A program made the position numbers and the translations under genes. From Dillenia suffruticosa (lineage: Eukaryota; Streptophyta; Magnoliopsida; Dilleniales; Dilleniaceae): a stretch of 64,000 bases of DNA. Under the pieces are notes generated by a model. That model was given only the letters and a program-made list of their open reading frames with translations. It had not been told where the DNA came from and searched no databases. Below, in pieces: positions 11,816 to 23,330 of this stretch. Where the stretch lies: NCBI GenBank assembly GCA_033439265.1, contig JAVTVX010000010.1, positions 7,316,001 through 7,380,000 on the forward strand, given 5' to 3'. Numbering within the stretch: the stretch's first letter is position 1; every line of letters begins with the position of its first letter.

Positions 11816-12540
11816 TTTTTTTTTTGCATCTAGATCCTTTCGTATTTTCTAGGCCCCAATTTTTTTTTTCTGCATCGAGGTCCTTCTCTTGGTTCAAGTC
11901 CAAGCTTTTTTTGACCCTTTTTTCGGCTCGGGTCATTTCTCCTTTTAATTTTAGATCCTTTTTTTTTTCATTCGATTCTTTCTTTTTTTTAAATTTTATC
12001 TATATCTATATGTATTCTAAGTATAAAGAAAAACGGGCTTTGGTGTGGTTGTGCGTGACTAACAACATTTTTTTAACCGTAACTTTTTTTTTTCAGGTCT
12101 TTTCGTATTTTTTTTTTTTCATTTTTAGGTTCTACCTTTTTTCTGGCCTTCTTTTATTCGGTCCTTTCTTATTCTTTTACCCGGTTTCTTTTTTTTTTAT
12201 TCGGTTTCTTCTTTTTTTATCATGATTTTTTTCGCCCAAGTTCTTTTTTTTCCCCTCATTCAGATCCATTCTTTTTTTTTTTATTCACCTTTCTTTTTTA
12301 TTATTTTAGCCATTTTTGTTTTTTATCATTTTTTTATTTGTTTTTTCATTCGGGTGTTTTCTCTTTTCTTTCTCCTTATTTTTAGATCCTTTCTTTTTTT
12401 GGTTCGGCTTCTTTCTCTTTTATTATTTTACCCAATTTTTTTATCATTTTTTTCATTCAAATCATTCTTTTCTTTTATTCCTTTTTTTTGCCCAGTTTCT
12501 TTTTTTATTTGAGCGTTTTCTCTATTTACCCTAATTTTTT
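11816..12540 (+). repeat. T-rich, purine-poor low-complexity tract
   Basis: About 725 bp in which the plus strand is almost entirely T with some C, punctuated by degenerate recurrences of phrases like TTTCGGTCC, CATTCGGATCC and TTTTTAGGTCC. Phenylalanine-rich reading frames here are composition artefacts. The strand asymmetry is very strong. Confidence 0.7.
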
Positions 12541-12625
12541 TCACGCTTGCTCGTGGTCTACCGCGTTTGCTCGCGGTCTGCAACGCCCTTGCGCATTGTC
12601 TACCACGCTTGCTCATGGTCAAACC
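12541..12625. repeat. short GC-rich tandem repeat
   Basis: About four units of the form CACGCTTGCTCGTGGTCTAC arranged head to tail, sitting between the T-rich tract and the TRIM-like element. It resembles in style the GC islands at 2986-3330 and 16366-16445. Confidence 0.55.
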
Positions 12626-12640
12626 TCCCCTCTCCCTCTC

Positions 12641-12937
12641 TGTAACAACTAGGGTTGGTGATTAATTATAATTAGAAATATTAGTCAGTAGTTAATACAT
12701 TAGTTAGTATTTAATATAAATAGTTAAATAGTTAGTAAAAATAGCATAAATAGTAATGTCAAAATATGTATTAGTATGGAATTGAATATAATGAAATGTA
12801 ATCTCTCTTTCTTTCTTATATTCTCCCTCTCTCTTTCTCTATAGTCTTTCTCTTTCTATTTCTTAATTCTCTCTCTTTCTCTCTCTCTCTTTCTATATCT
12901 CTCTATACATTTTTTCTCTCTATAGAGAATTGTTACA
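12641..12937 (+). repeat. 5' LTR of TRIM-like element
   Basis: 297 bp, TG...CA termini, with a CT-rich 3' half. Paired with 13674-13970. Confidence 0.85.
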
Positions 12938-13124
12938 AATTGGTTTCAGAGCATTCCTTCCTCGGCAGAATCATAATCATGGCAAAAGATAATTGATTTG
13001 AAGAATTTGAAAAAGAACAAGAACTTTATAGGCAAGAATCGAAGAAAAAAAATGAAAGAATTCAATAAGAGGATGGACACTATCATGGCAAGGATTAATG
13101 ACAAATTCAACGTTATATTGAAAA

Positions 13125-13589
13125 ATGTTTGGTATCGATAAAGATATCAAAACTTTGATGGAAAAGGAGCAAGAAAATGAAAAGAAATTGGAAAGTAATA
13201 AAACAACTCAAGTGACAAATGAATCAATATCAACACACATGGAAGAACAAGATATTGATATATTTTTTGAGTTTTCCATTCTATCCACTTCTAGTGAAGA
13301 AATGTTAAAAGTGGAAGAAAAATCACAAATGACTAAAAAAGAACCCATTAATGAAGTAAGATTTCAATTGTCCAAAAAAGAAATTATTGATGGTGGATAC
13401 GTGCCAAACTCTCCAAAGATTGAATTTCTATTGTTCATTGAGAAAAATCATTCACCAAAAAGAAATTTAAGAAATATCTCTATCAAACTCTCTCATTTCT
13501 ATTTTTCTCTCACTATTCTACATATAACTCAAGTCATACCGATTGTTCGTTTTCATCATCTTATCTTTCAACACAAATGTAAATCATAG
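13125..13589 (+). pseudogene. hydrophilic ORF inside the TRIM-like element
   Basis: A 154-residue frame rich in Lys, Glu and Asn within the interior of the LTR element. No domain was recognised and there is no zinc knuckle. Upstream of it another frame (starting near 12979, MAKDN, with stops) looks like a decayed gag-type N-terminus. This is most likely leftover element sequence, not a host gene. Confidence 0.4.
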
Positions 13590-13673
13590 TTCAAGATTTA
13601 TGGATTCAAGTTTCAATTCTTGATTTTTTTTTTTCCATCCTTGAGAATAAGAATATTTTCAAGGGGGAAGTAT

Positions 13674-13970
13674 TGTAACAACTAGAGTTAGTGGTTAATC
13701 ATAGTTAGAAATGTTAGTTAGTAGTTAATACATTAATTAGTAGTTAATAGAAATAGTTAAATAGTTAGTAAAAATAGTATAAATAGTAATGTCAAAATAT
13801 GTATTAGTATGGAATTGAATATAATGAAATGTGATCTCTTTTTCTCTCTTGTATTCTCCCTTTTTCTTTCTCTATAATTTTTCTCTTTCATCGCTTAATT
13901 CTCTCTCTTTCTCTCTCTCTCTTTCTATCTCTCTCTATACATTTTTCCATCTCTAGAAAGGATTATTACA
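13674..13970 (+). repeat. 3' LTR of TRIM-like element
   Basis: 297 bp copy of 12641-12937, preceded by the polypurine tract and followed by CTCTC. Confidence 0.85.
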
Positions 13971-14546
13971 CTCTCCCTCTCCCTCCACATCACCCCTCTC
14001 TCTCTCTCTCTCTCTCTCTCCACCTCCCCTACCTTCCCTTCTCTTGATCTCTCCATTTTTAAACATTATACAAATATTAATATTATATAAATATTTTTTG
14101 TAATCTCCATTTTTAAATATTATACAAATATTAATATTATATAAATATTTTTATAATTTTAATTCAATGTATTTAATGTTAAATAAATATTTAAATATTT
14201 GAATTAAATATTTAAATATTTTTATTCCTATAAAATTTTAATTTAAATATTAATATTTATAAGTTTACTTAAATTAAATTATTAAATAAAATAATTTTAG
14301 ATTATTATTTAATATTTTAATATTTTGTATTACAATTTAATATTTAATTTAAATATTAATGTTTATATATTTAATAAAATTGTTTTAAAATATTATACAA
14401 ATATTAATATTATATAATTTTTTATAATTTTACTTTAATATATGTGGTGTTATATAAATATTTAAATATTTATATTAAATGTTTATATTTTTATCTTTTG
14501 AAAATTTTAAATTAAAATTTAATATTTATGTGCTTTTTTAAATTAA
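13971..14546. repeat. CT microsatellite followed by AT-rich duplicated sequence
   Basis: A (CT)n-rich stretch to about 14050 is followed by AT-rich sequence. In it a phrase TTTTTAAAYATTATACAAAT is duplicated at about 14057 and 14108, with further relatives downstream. No genes. Confidence 0.5.
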
Positions 14547-15556
14547 CACTACAAAAAAACAATCTTTTAACCACAAATTTAGCGACAAAAATTTAATAAA
14601 AATTTGTTGCTAAAAACATTAGCGACAAAAAATAACTCGTCGCTAAATTTAACGACAAATAATTTTTTGTCACGAAATTCGTCGCAAATTTAGCGACAAA
14701 AAATTATTTGTCGCTACATTTAGTGACGAAAATCTAAAATTTGTCGTTAAATTTAGCAACGAATAAATTTTCGTCGTTAAATTTGCGACGAATTTTGCGA
14801 CGAAAAATTATCCGTCGTTAAATTTAACGACGAATTCGACGAAATCTAAAATTCGTCGCTAAATTTAACGACGGATAATTTTTCGTCGTCAAATTCGTCA
14901 CAAATTTAGCGACGAAAACTTATTTGTCACTAAGTTAGAGACGAAAAAAATCCGTCGCTAAATTAGCAATGAAAAAAAAAATACGCCCGCCCGCCTGAGC
15001 CAACGCCCACACTCCCTTCCTCACTTAATTCCTGAAAAATGCCTCCCCGCTTTGCTCCCACCATGGTTCGGACCCCTGCGTTTCCGTAAACCTTTAAAAT
15101 CCTGTAACTATCAAACTAAATGTTAGTATCTGTTATAAGTTTTTTCTTTTTACTTATTATATTTTCTTCACATTTTTCTAATAATAATAAAACAATATAA
15201 AATAACAATTTATTATAAAATAATAAAATATTAGTTTAAAATAAAATAATAAAAGATATAAAATAATAATAATACTATTTTTTAAAAAGATAAAATAAAA
15301 ATAAAATATAACATATTAATTAAAAATAATAAATGTGATAAGTTTTTTTAAATAAAAAATAATAAAATATATATTAATATTTTATTTTATTTAATTATAT
15401 TTCAAATTTAGTTACGAATTCTGAAATTTGTCACAAAATTAGCGACAAATATCAAATTTGTCGCGGAATTCGTCGCAAAATTAGCAACGAATTTCGAAAT
15501 TCGTCGTAAAATTAAGGACGAATTTCCGGTCATCGTTAAATTAGTTATGATTATTT
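14547..15556. mobile_element. CACTA element, right end missing
   Basis: The left end CACTACAAAAAAACAATC, followed by TTTTAACCACAAATTTAGCG, is nearly the same as the left end of the element at 7306, so they are one family. Subterminal CGTCGCTAAA repeats fill 14570-14970, and a GC-rich module with GGTTCGGACCCC-like sequence lies at about 14985-15115. The right subterminal repeats (15400-15556) stop at ATTAGTTATGATTATTTTTTC. This corresponds to a point about 125-140 bp short of the terminus in the complete element. No inverse CACTA end follows. Confidence 0.75.
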
Positions 15557-15796
15557 TTTCCTCTCACAGGCTCTCTACTCTCTCTAAAGAAGATAAAGAG
15601 TTGACTGAGCTACACCTCTCTACTTCCACTTGCTGCTTGAGACTGACTCTTTAGATGGACGTTTGAGATTGACTCTCTTACTTGCTGATTTAGGAGTTTT
15701 GAAAATATTTGTAAATGTAACATATCTGTGATTTTTGCAGGGAAATATCCGGCTTACGTCTATCGTTTATCTTGCCTTCCATATCCTGTACGGAAA

Positions 15797-15935
15797 AGTC
15801 CGTCGGAGTGGTGTTCCTCTTCTTAATAATAATAATATGTAAAGTCCGTCGGAGTGATATCCCTCTTCTTAATAATAATGATATATATAGTTCGTCGGAG
15901 TGATGTCCCTCTCCCCGGTAATAATGATATATACC
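15797..15935 (+). repeat. tandem repeat, 46-bp period, 3 copies
   Basis: AGTCCGTCGGAGTG or its variant AGTTCGTCGGAGTG starts at 15797, 15843 and 15889, exactly 46 bp apart. Each is followed by a TCCCTCTTCTTAATAATAAT-like phrase. Confidence 0.8.
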
Positions 15936-16129
15936 GCGCTCACGTGCAACCACCGTGCAATTATCTTACTGTTTGACCGGAAGACATCAGCAGGTGGTGA
16001 CGTGTCAGTGAAGGAGTGATTCTTTGGAACGACAAAAAAAATGGTGTACCCTCCCAATCACGTGAGAGTAATAGATAGGACCCACAAAACGTCAATTTAA
16101 TATTTCAATCTTATTCAATGTCGTTGAAA

Positions 16130-16320
16130 AATGTTTATAAATGTGCGCCACGAATTCCTCCCAAAAAGTAAAAACTGACCGAGTCAATCGCACTTTTTCC
16201 TTCTCTTCTATCGCCGCTGTTGGGCTCATTGTCCGGATCCGGCTTTGCTTCTGGTCCTCACCTTCAAATTTCCAAACTTACTTCATTTGATGTGGCATAA
16301 GTCTCTATCTCTCTATTTTT
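16130..16320 (+). promoter_or_regulatory. promoter-like sequence with no gene behind it
   Basis: TTTATAAAT at about 16134 is followed by a leader resembling plant 5' UTR (CTTTTTCCTTCTCTTCTATCG) and GC-balanced sequence to about 16310. The downstream sequence is AT-rich and has no reading frame or convincing splice donor into one. It may be a captured or orphaned promoter fragment. Confidence 0.3.
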
Positions 16321-16365
16321 TATTAAAAAATTAATTATTTAAAATTTTACTACTGAAACCTCATG

Positions 16366-16445
16366 CACGGCCTACTGCGCAGGCTTGCGCGGCAGGCTAC
16401 GTATATGCGTTGCCGTTGTCAACCGCGATTCACTTTCCGCAGGTT
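16366..16445. repeat. GC-rich island
   Basis: A short GC-rich block (TACTGCGCAGGCTTGCGCGG) resembling in composition and phrase the blocks at 2986-3330 and 12541-12625. The flanks are AT-rich; a (CT)n run lies at about 16735-16758. Otherwise 16446-17144 shows nothing recognised. Confidence 0.4.
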
Positions 16446-17144
16446 TGTTCTCTTTCCTTTTCTTGCAAAAAATTTTTATGAAAATTTTATTTTAAAATTT
16501 TTACTTTCGTTTTTTTTTTTATAAATAATTGATTATTTACAATATTAAACTAATATCAAAATATTTATAAAATATTAAATTATTTATATAAAATTTACAT
16601 TAAATATTAATACTTAAAATAAAATATTACATATTTAAAATATTTATCTCTTAAAACTTTAATTTTAATTTTAATATATAATTTGAATCTTTAATCATTG
16701 TTAATTTTAATTAATTCCACTACAATTAAACTCAACTCTCTCTCTCTCTCTCTCTCTCCACCTCTACCGTTTCTTTTCTACCGCACGGTGTATCCGCGGC
16801 GTGCTCGTTATAGCTCAAAAAAATTGTATAAAGAGGAAATACCACCGCATCTGCACATTGATTAGACCCCAGCCCAGCCAGAAAGGCATACCGGGCATCC
16901 CCCGTGTCCGCAGGAATCTAGTTTTATTTTATTTTATTTTTTTGATACTTCTATGAAAATCGTATTTTAACATTTTAACCGATCTTACTTGAACTATTAT
17001 TAGACTCTTCTTAAAAGAAAGATTTCACAATATAATTTTTTTTATTTTTAATATTCAGGTCTGAACATTGATTAAAAGATTTGATATCTTTCTCATCAGA
17101 TTAAGTTTAATAAAGCATGTATATGTGAGACATAACATACCTGG

Positions 17145-17550
17145 CCAATTACTTTTCCTTTCACCGTCAATGATGTACAATAGAGAAATTGTCATTTTCT
17201 TTTTTTTTTTTCTGTCGAGAGGAATTATTAATACACATTATTGTTGCACATGAGAATGCTTAAGATCGTATGGTTGATACTGTCCAATTTCTTTTTCCTT
17301 TCACCGTCAATGATGTACAATAGAGACATTGCCCTTTTTTTTTCTGTCGCAAAGGAATTATTAATACACATTATTGTTGCACATGAGGAATGACTAAGAT
17401 CGTATGGTTGATACTGTCCAATTTCTTTTTCCTTTCACCGTCAAAGATGTACAATAGAGACATTGCCCTTTTTTTTTTCTGTCGCAAAGGAATTATTAAT
17501 ACACATTATTGTTGCACATGAGAATGACTAAGATTATATGGTTGATACTG
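17145..17550 (+). repeat. tandem triplication, 133-139 bp units
   Basis: Units start at 17145, 17284 and 17418, each opening CCAATT and containing CTTTCACCGTCAATGATGTA, a T-tract, GGAATTATTAATACACATTA and GTTGATACTG. Units two and three are nearly identical and unit one is a little more diverged, which suggests stepwise duplication. Confidence 0.88.
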
Positions 17551-19330
17551 TTGAATTGAGGTTGATTTTGTGTCCAAAAGGATGTTGGTTGAGACCCCGT
17601 TAGCATAAACAAATGTTTATGTAAAAAGAGGAGGACATTTATGTAAGAAGGAAGCAAGTACTTTTAAATTTGATTTAGGAACTTAATTTAATCTATTTTT
17701 AACATCCAAACACCAACACAATTTTGTCATGTTTCTTGCTCATCATGTGCTAATTTTATTAAGGAAATCATAAAGTTGGGATTCCCTGTCCCTCTTATCT
17801 TCAATTAATCATATTACACTTGCACACATACAGATCATCAAACAACAGCTAATTTATAAGTTGAATGAAAACCTTAGTATATTAAGTACCAAGTTTATTG
17901 AGTAAAATCAACCCACAATTCGGGTTTCTAATTAAGCAGCAACAGATACTGAGGCAATTATGGTAGTTCGTTCATGCAGCTTGATTTAATAAAAAGACAC
18001 CCGGTGCTTGTAAGGATACTCGAGTGATAAAAAACTCTTACTCAAATATCTTCTCCAAAATCTAATGTTTGAATTTTTACGGGCATATGTATTTTTGTGA
18101 TTTTTATCTTTAATTTTAAGCATAAAAGTAAAAAGGGGGGGATATGTCATTATTCAAAATCTCGGCTGAACTAAACGCATTAGTCAAAATTATTACATAG
18201 AAAAAATACTTGGTAAAAAAAACCAACCCAATCTTCTACGTTTCTGGAGAATCATGTAAATTAGGAATGAAAAGATCAAAAGCCATAGTGAGATAAATTA
18301 CGGGAAAGGATAAGGTTGGCTTGAAATTAAAACTTGTAAACACACACGACACATCTTGTTTGTGGGGGAGACAAGCCCACCTGCCTAGTGCAATGAAAAT
18401 CCAAATGAACAACTCAATGAGTCATGTTTTCACATTTGAGTTGTGCTTTTTCAAATTATCAAAAAATATGTTTCACACACTCACACACACCCGGGGTTCA
18501 AACGACAGTACATGGACCAGACACAAGGCTTCCCTTGTGTCTATTTGTACATACGTTGTATTTCGCCAAATTTGCTGGCAGACAAAGTCGAGGGAATTTG
18601 ACAGGTCTGCTCATGTTTTCATCAATCTACAACTATAAGAGTTCAAACTATCTCTCTCTGTGTTCGTGCTATTCTTGCACAAAAGCTTTAGTAAATAGTA
18701 ATCCTTTTTCTAAATTATTAAGATTTAAAAAAAAAAATTGAATTTTTTGGGTAAATTGTATCAATTGTATTATCAAGGTTCAATTTGAGCAAATAAAAAG
18801 GGTGGAGGATTGACAGGCATAGCAACTCTGAAACTAACATACTTGAACGAGCCAGTGACATGAGCTACGAATTAAAATGATAATTCATTCGTACAAGATA
18901 GAGCTTGAATTATATTGTATTATTACTCGAATAATTTTGAGGTACCTGAAAATTCAGATATTCTAGGGTTCCATTTCAAGTGGTTTGGGTATTGAGTTTC
19001 AATTCAAGTACATATATTTCCTAATGTGAAATCCTGTGTCCCGAAGTTATTACACATGAAGGATCGATGCAAACCTAAAAAGCAAAACCAAATACCTTTT
19101 TTGTATATACCGAAAGAGCAATGTATTAAAATGAAACTACAGAAATGCGAACGATAGGATTCGCATCAACCCAATCCTCTGGACTCCCTTTTCGGCTCGG
19201 GCCTTGCTGGTTATGGAGTATATCTTTCATTTTCTGAACCAAAGGACTCTGCGTCAAAACTAGCTGACCCCCTGGCTGCTAGTTTTTCAGCAGTCTGCAT
19301 CTGACAGAGTACGTCCGTATCGCAGAGAAG
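17551..19330. other. intergenic and downstream region of the At5g52430-like gene
   Basis: Nothing coding was recognised. The part immediately left of 19331 should be the 3' UTR of the minus-strand gene. A short segment near 18010-18110 loosely resembles the tRNA-like tail sequences of the small SINEs but was not called. Confidence 0.5.
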
Positions 19331-22300
19331 TCAGCTGACCCCTGGCTGCAGCATTGGGAAGAAGCTCCAGTTGTGCGAACGAGCATCCCCTACAACCTTC
19401 TCGTTAGCCCACCATTCAGCCGCGATGATAGGCTTGTTCAAGGTTTCTCCGTCTGTACTCTCAAAATTGAACTCCTTAAACGACCCTAGTGTCAAATACC
19501 GATGCTTTTGAAAGCCCTGCGGTTCCTCCACTTCTTCTGTAGTTTCCTTGGGCTTTCCGCTACTAGTTGCATTATCACACAACACACAGTGGTTCTCTGT
19601 GTTCGTTGACATCTCATGCCTCTCATCTGCTCCTTCTGCCACTATATCCTGCACCAATCCCAATTCAGTTTCAACTGATGCATTTGGTTCCTTTCCCATA
19701 CAAGATGCAACACCTTCACTAGTCAACTCAAATGAGACTCTGTGATCGATAACAATGTCATCTCCATGCTCCGAGTTGGCAAGTGATGCCACCTCAGAGA
19801 TCTGGTTTTCAAGAAGGAAACTATCTCGAGAAGCAGGTCCAGCACCATCTGGTGTTAAAGAACCAGAACCTAACCTTGGACCCCACCTACGTGTGGAGAA
19901 GTTTTCATAGGCCAAAAACTTGGGAGCTTCAGCAATTCCAAATTTGAGGACAGGGCATCTATCAGGAAAAGGAGAAGAGGTACCAGAATTTGAGACACCA
20001 GAGCTTGGTGATATGAGATGGCCAACTGGGCTATCAGGATAAAGCTGATATGGCTGAAATTCAGATTGAGACAGTGCAAACTTTGGACTGGCATCACAAT
20101 TTCTATTGGAGGGGTCCAAAGATGTCAATAGCTGAGCATAGGGTACTTCAGGTGAAGATGGAGTCGTCATCTGAACAGGTTCAGGTGGTGGAGTGCAGAG
20201 GGCAGTGGATGGTTCTGTGGTGAAGGTTGAAAATACAGGTGGCGATACCAATTGTGTCTCATGGATGTAAGGGCCAATAGCAAAAATATTGGCAGGCCCT
20301 CCAGGGGAATAGGCATTGACAGAGAGGGAAGTGAGGGATAGTAATCCAGCTGGCGACTGGGTAGCTGAAGGAGGATCTGATTGGAGGAAAGATGCAGGAG
20401 AAGATGGAGGGGCAATGAAAGGCAGAACTATGGCTGGTGGATGGCTCAAGCTTTCAGCAACAGGAGGTGCAGATACTGGTGCCACTAGTTCAGGAGCAAG
20501 AACAGCATGACCAATTCTCTTGTTGTGCTTATGAGAACCAAAACACCAATATACACTCCAGCAGCTTCCCCAGCGTCTTTTCTGCAGTCAATTCAACAGA
20601 TTGTCATCAAAGATATCTTTAGCAGTATAGAGAAGTTTTGCTGAATAAGTTGCACATTGCATGTCAAATTATTGTATAGATAAAACATACTCAGAGTTTA
20701 TTATACTTGTAATTCACTTGGTAGAACAAGCTTTGAGTAAGCATATCGAAGGGATGATTCTCAAAATACTATAATTCCAAAAACAAGAACAAGATTCACC
20801 ACACCAATAAAAGCCACTCGAATGCCATGCTAGAAAAATTATAAAAATGCATGAACGACATTGACAAACACTCACTTTCAGGGTAAAGGAACTCTGTCCA
20901 TTAGCATCCATATAGCAGGGCCAGCAGATCAGTCCCAAAAAACATACAGCAAAAAACAACACTACAAAATACTGTATCCCTGGATGCCCAAATATATATC
21001 CTAAGCCCAGATTGTTTGAACTTCACATTCCAGGCCTAGCCTTATTCCCTTCACTTAATAAATAAGTACGGTGTCAGTAAAAAACAACTCCTAGTCCAAA
21101 AGCATAGCAATTCAAGCAAAAGCCTCTAGGTCTCGGAGGCTGATTGATAGCTGATCTCAACTTGGTGGACACATTTATCTGGAAAATACCTAAAACAATA
21201 ACTTTTGAGAACACTTCAGCATCAAGGGAGTCCTATCATCAGACACCAAAGAAGGTCCCATAACATTCTGTGAATGTACACATCATGCATGCATGAGAGC
21301 CATGACAATCAACGAGATCAGCATGTCAGGGACTACCACTAAAATGCTCTCTATACCTATAACCAACTAAAAGCATGGCATGAATGGCAACAGTTTGGCC
21401 ATGTTCTTCCAGAACCTTGACAGGCTACAATGACACCAGTAGATCTGAATACAGAAATTGCAAAGCACTACAGGGGGAAGAAAAAAAAAGCAAGAATTAT
21501 AATCCATGGTGAAAACAGGAGCAGGGATTCAAAATGCCAATCCCAGCCATTCAGTATCGTATATTAGAGTATTGTAAACTTTGACATTATTTGCCTAGTG
21601 AAGTCCCTCTTGATTTTTTACAGATTCAGCTTGGAGTAATCGAAATAAAATTGCTTTTTCTTACTTCTGTACACTTCTTACAAAATATTTTGATTTCAAA
21701 AATGATTCTTGATGGGTGCAAACAATAATACTAATCTGTTACTCCTGGAACTGCATTCTAAAAGGATTATATCATATATCTATTAGTCGGCATTTGATAT
21801 TGCAGCAGTGTCCCCTTTCTCACCTACAATGTGACTCCAAAAAGAGAGAGAGATAAAAAGTGCGTCCACCTTTCCCAGCATCAAGCAATACAATCCTAAA
21901 GCAACAGTAGCATAACTAGTCATTCACTATTGATTCATGAAGACCAAGTCAGATGGCAATTTGTCACTATCAATTGGTGAACTTGGCAGCTTCCTATCAG
22001 CTTGCTACACAAGGAGATTTCCTAAAAAGTTGCTTGGCAGCAAGTCAGACAAAGAGGTAACAAAATAGCCCAACTAAGGTACAAAGAATCAGCCCCTATC
22101 TAGACATCCCCTGTGCTTGGAAACTTCAGCCACGTAAGAATGACCACCTCCTAATGCAAATAAAACAAGTAGTTGATCTGGTTAAATGATAGAAAACCTT
22201 TTACTGGAAACTGCAAATGAGCTATACATAGCAACAGGATTGACTGGCCATGCTAAGTCACATTTGCCCTGCCATCCAGGATTAATTGATTACTCTGTAG

Positions 22301-23111
22301 CATTCAAGAACACAAAAACCAAAATAAAACCTTACCAAAATTTTTTGTGTGAGTAAACAAACCTAACTACAGCTTGCTGTAGTTCTCTAGCTCCATAGTA
22401 GTACTAACTTAACACGCAACAGTCTACCGGGGGCTCATACCATGTGTCAACTAATTCTTGTCGATCAACACATAGGCTAATAATAGTAAGCCTCAACCAT
22501 TGCTCTTAATCTGGGTAAGCAGAACATATCCGCAGAGCTAAGCAGTGGAAAAGACTATCTAAACATGATCTTTCTTTCTTCTTCATTTTTACGTCCTTAG
22601 AAATAGATTGACGAGACTAAAAATCCAAGAATCCAAATAAATACCTAAGCCACGCCATTTTGCAAGAATTTGATTAAAACATCTCAACAAATTGACAGTC
22701 CAGCATCAAAGATCAGAGATTAGAAACCCTATTGTTACATGTATTTAAACTATCTAATCACATAAAATAAAAAAATAATAAAAAAAATCCTTCTATGTTC
22801 AGGTCTTGCCATGAAGGCATGCAGAGAATTCACGTAAATACTAATTAACTGTAATTACTGATTATAGAGAACAAAACAGAACAAAATTAACATAAAACTG
22901 AGATAAGATTCATTCAATTCAACGAACACAAGCTCCAAATTGACAGATTACTTACATCAATTTTGAATCCAGAACCGTAGATGGGACAGAGAAGGGAAGA
23001 AATTAAAGGGAGCTATACCTGAACAGTTGGTGGCTGAACTCGAGTCTCCGCCGTAATAATCGCCGTCGCTGCCGCATTGATAGTCTCCACACTGTTATTT
23101 GCACTCCTCAT
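19331..23111 (-). CDS. At5g52430-like hydroxyproline-rich family protein (447 aa, two exons)
   Basis: Exon 1 runs 23111 to 23019 (31 codons, MRSANNSVETINAAATAIIT..., donor CAG|GTATAG). Exon 2 runs 20581 to 19331 (acceptor TGCAG|AAAAGA, ending ...PGVS then TGA). The phase-0 join gives ...PPTVQ-KRRWGSCWSVYW. The protein opens with an Ala-rich segment, then a KRRWGSC..YWCFGSHKHNKR basic/cysteine motif at about residues 32-50. A long Pro/Ser-rich region follows, with the conserved VLPFIAPPSSPASFLQSDPP and LLSLTSLSVNAYSPGGPA blocks, and an acidic C-terminal half ending with WWANEK...WSFFP. I recognise the Arabidopsis At5g52430/At4g25620 family, annotated as hydroxyproline-rich glycoprotein. No signal peptide is visible, so an extracellular role is doubtful and the function is unknown. 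The intron is 2437 nt. A TATA box (TGTTATAAAG, 23321-23330) lies about 210 bp upstream of the ATG. Confidence 0.92.
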
Positions 23112-23189
23112 CTCTCTCTCCCCACGATGGAATTCAGATATCTTGAGTCGTCGTCATTCCAATTCCAGCTGTCCGGCGAACCAAACCAA

Positions 23190-23240
23190 ATCTCTCTCTC
23201 TCTATATATCTATCTCTATCTCTATCTCTATCTCTCTACG
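23190..23240. repeat. (CT)n/(TATC)n microsatellite in the 5' leader
   Basis: Run of TCTC followed by TATCTC units between the TATA box and the start codon of the At5g52430-like gene, so it is probably transcribed as 5' UTR with a GA-rich sense strand. Confidence 0.85.
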
Positions 23241-23320
23241 GAGTTAGTTACTTTGATTGCGTTGGATCGCAAAAAACTAAGGATCAGAGAGACAAAAACT
23301 AAAAGCGAGAAAGCTGTTAC

Positions 23321-23330
23321 CTTTATAACA
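23321..23330 (-). promoter_or_regulatory. TATA box of At5g52430-like gene
   Basis: TGTTATAAAG on the minus strand, giving a leader of roughly 180 nt before the ATG at 23111. Confidence 0.55.

Larger units (their letters stand above)
12641..13970 (+). mobile_element. TRIM-like non-autonomous LTR retrotransposon (1330 bp)
   Basis: Two direct repeats of 297 bp (12641-12937 and 13674-13970) both start TGTAACAACTAG and end TTACA. They are flanked by the 5-bp duplication CTCTC (12636-12640 and 13971-13975). Three bases after the left LTR is TGGTTTCAGAGC (12941-12952), one base from the usual initiator-tRNA-Met primer site. A polypurine tract (AAGGGGGAAG, 13661-13670) lies just before the right LTR. 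The LTRs differ at many positions, so the insertion is old. The 736-bp interior cannot encode gag-pol. Confidence 0.88.

Noticed and set aside
11824-12622. Phe-rich open frames resembling membrane proteins
   Set aside because: Caused by the T-rich tract. There is no start context, no conserved motif, and composition explains them fully.
15797-15935. CRISPR-like regular spacing
   Set aside because: Contiguous 46-bp tandem units without unique spacers, in a plant nuclear setting; the same holds for the other arrays.
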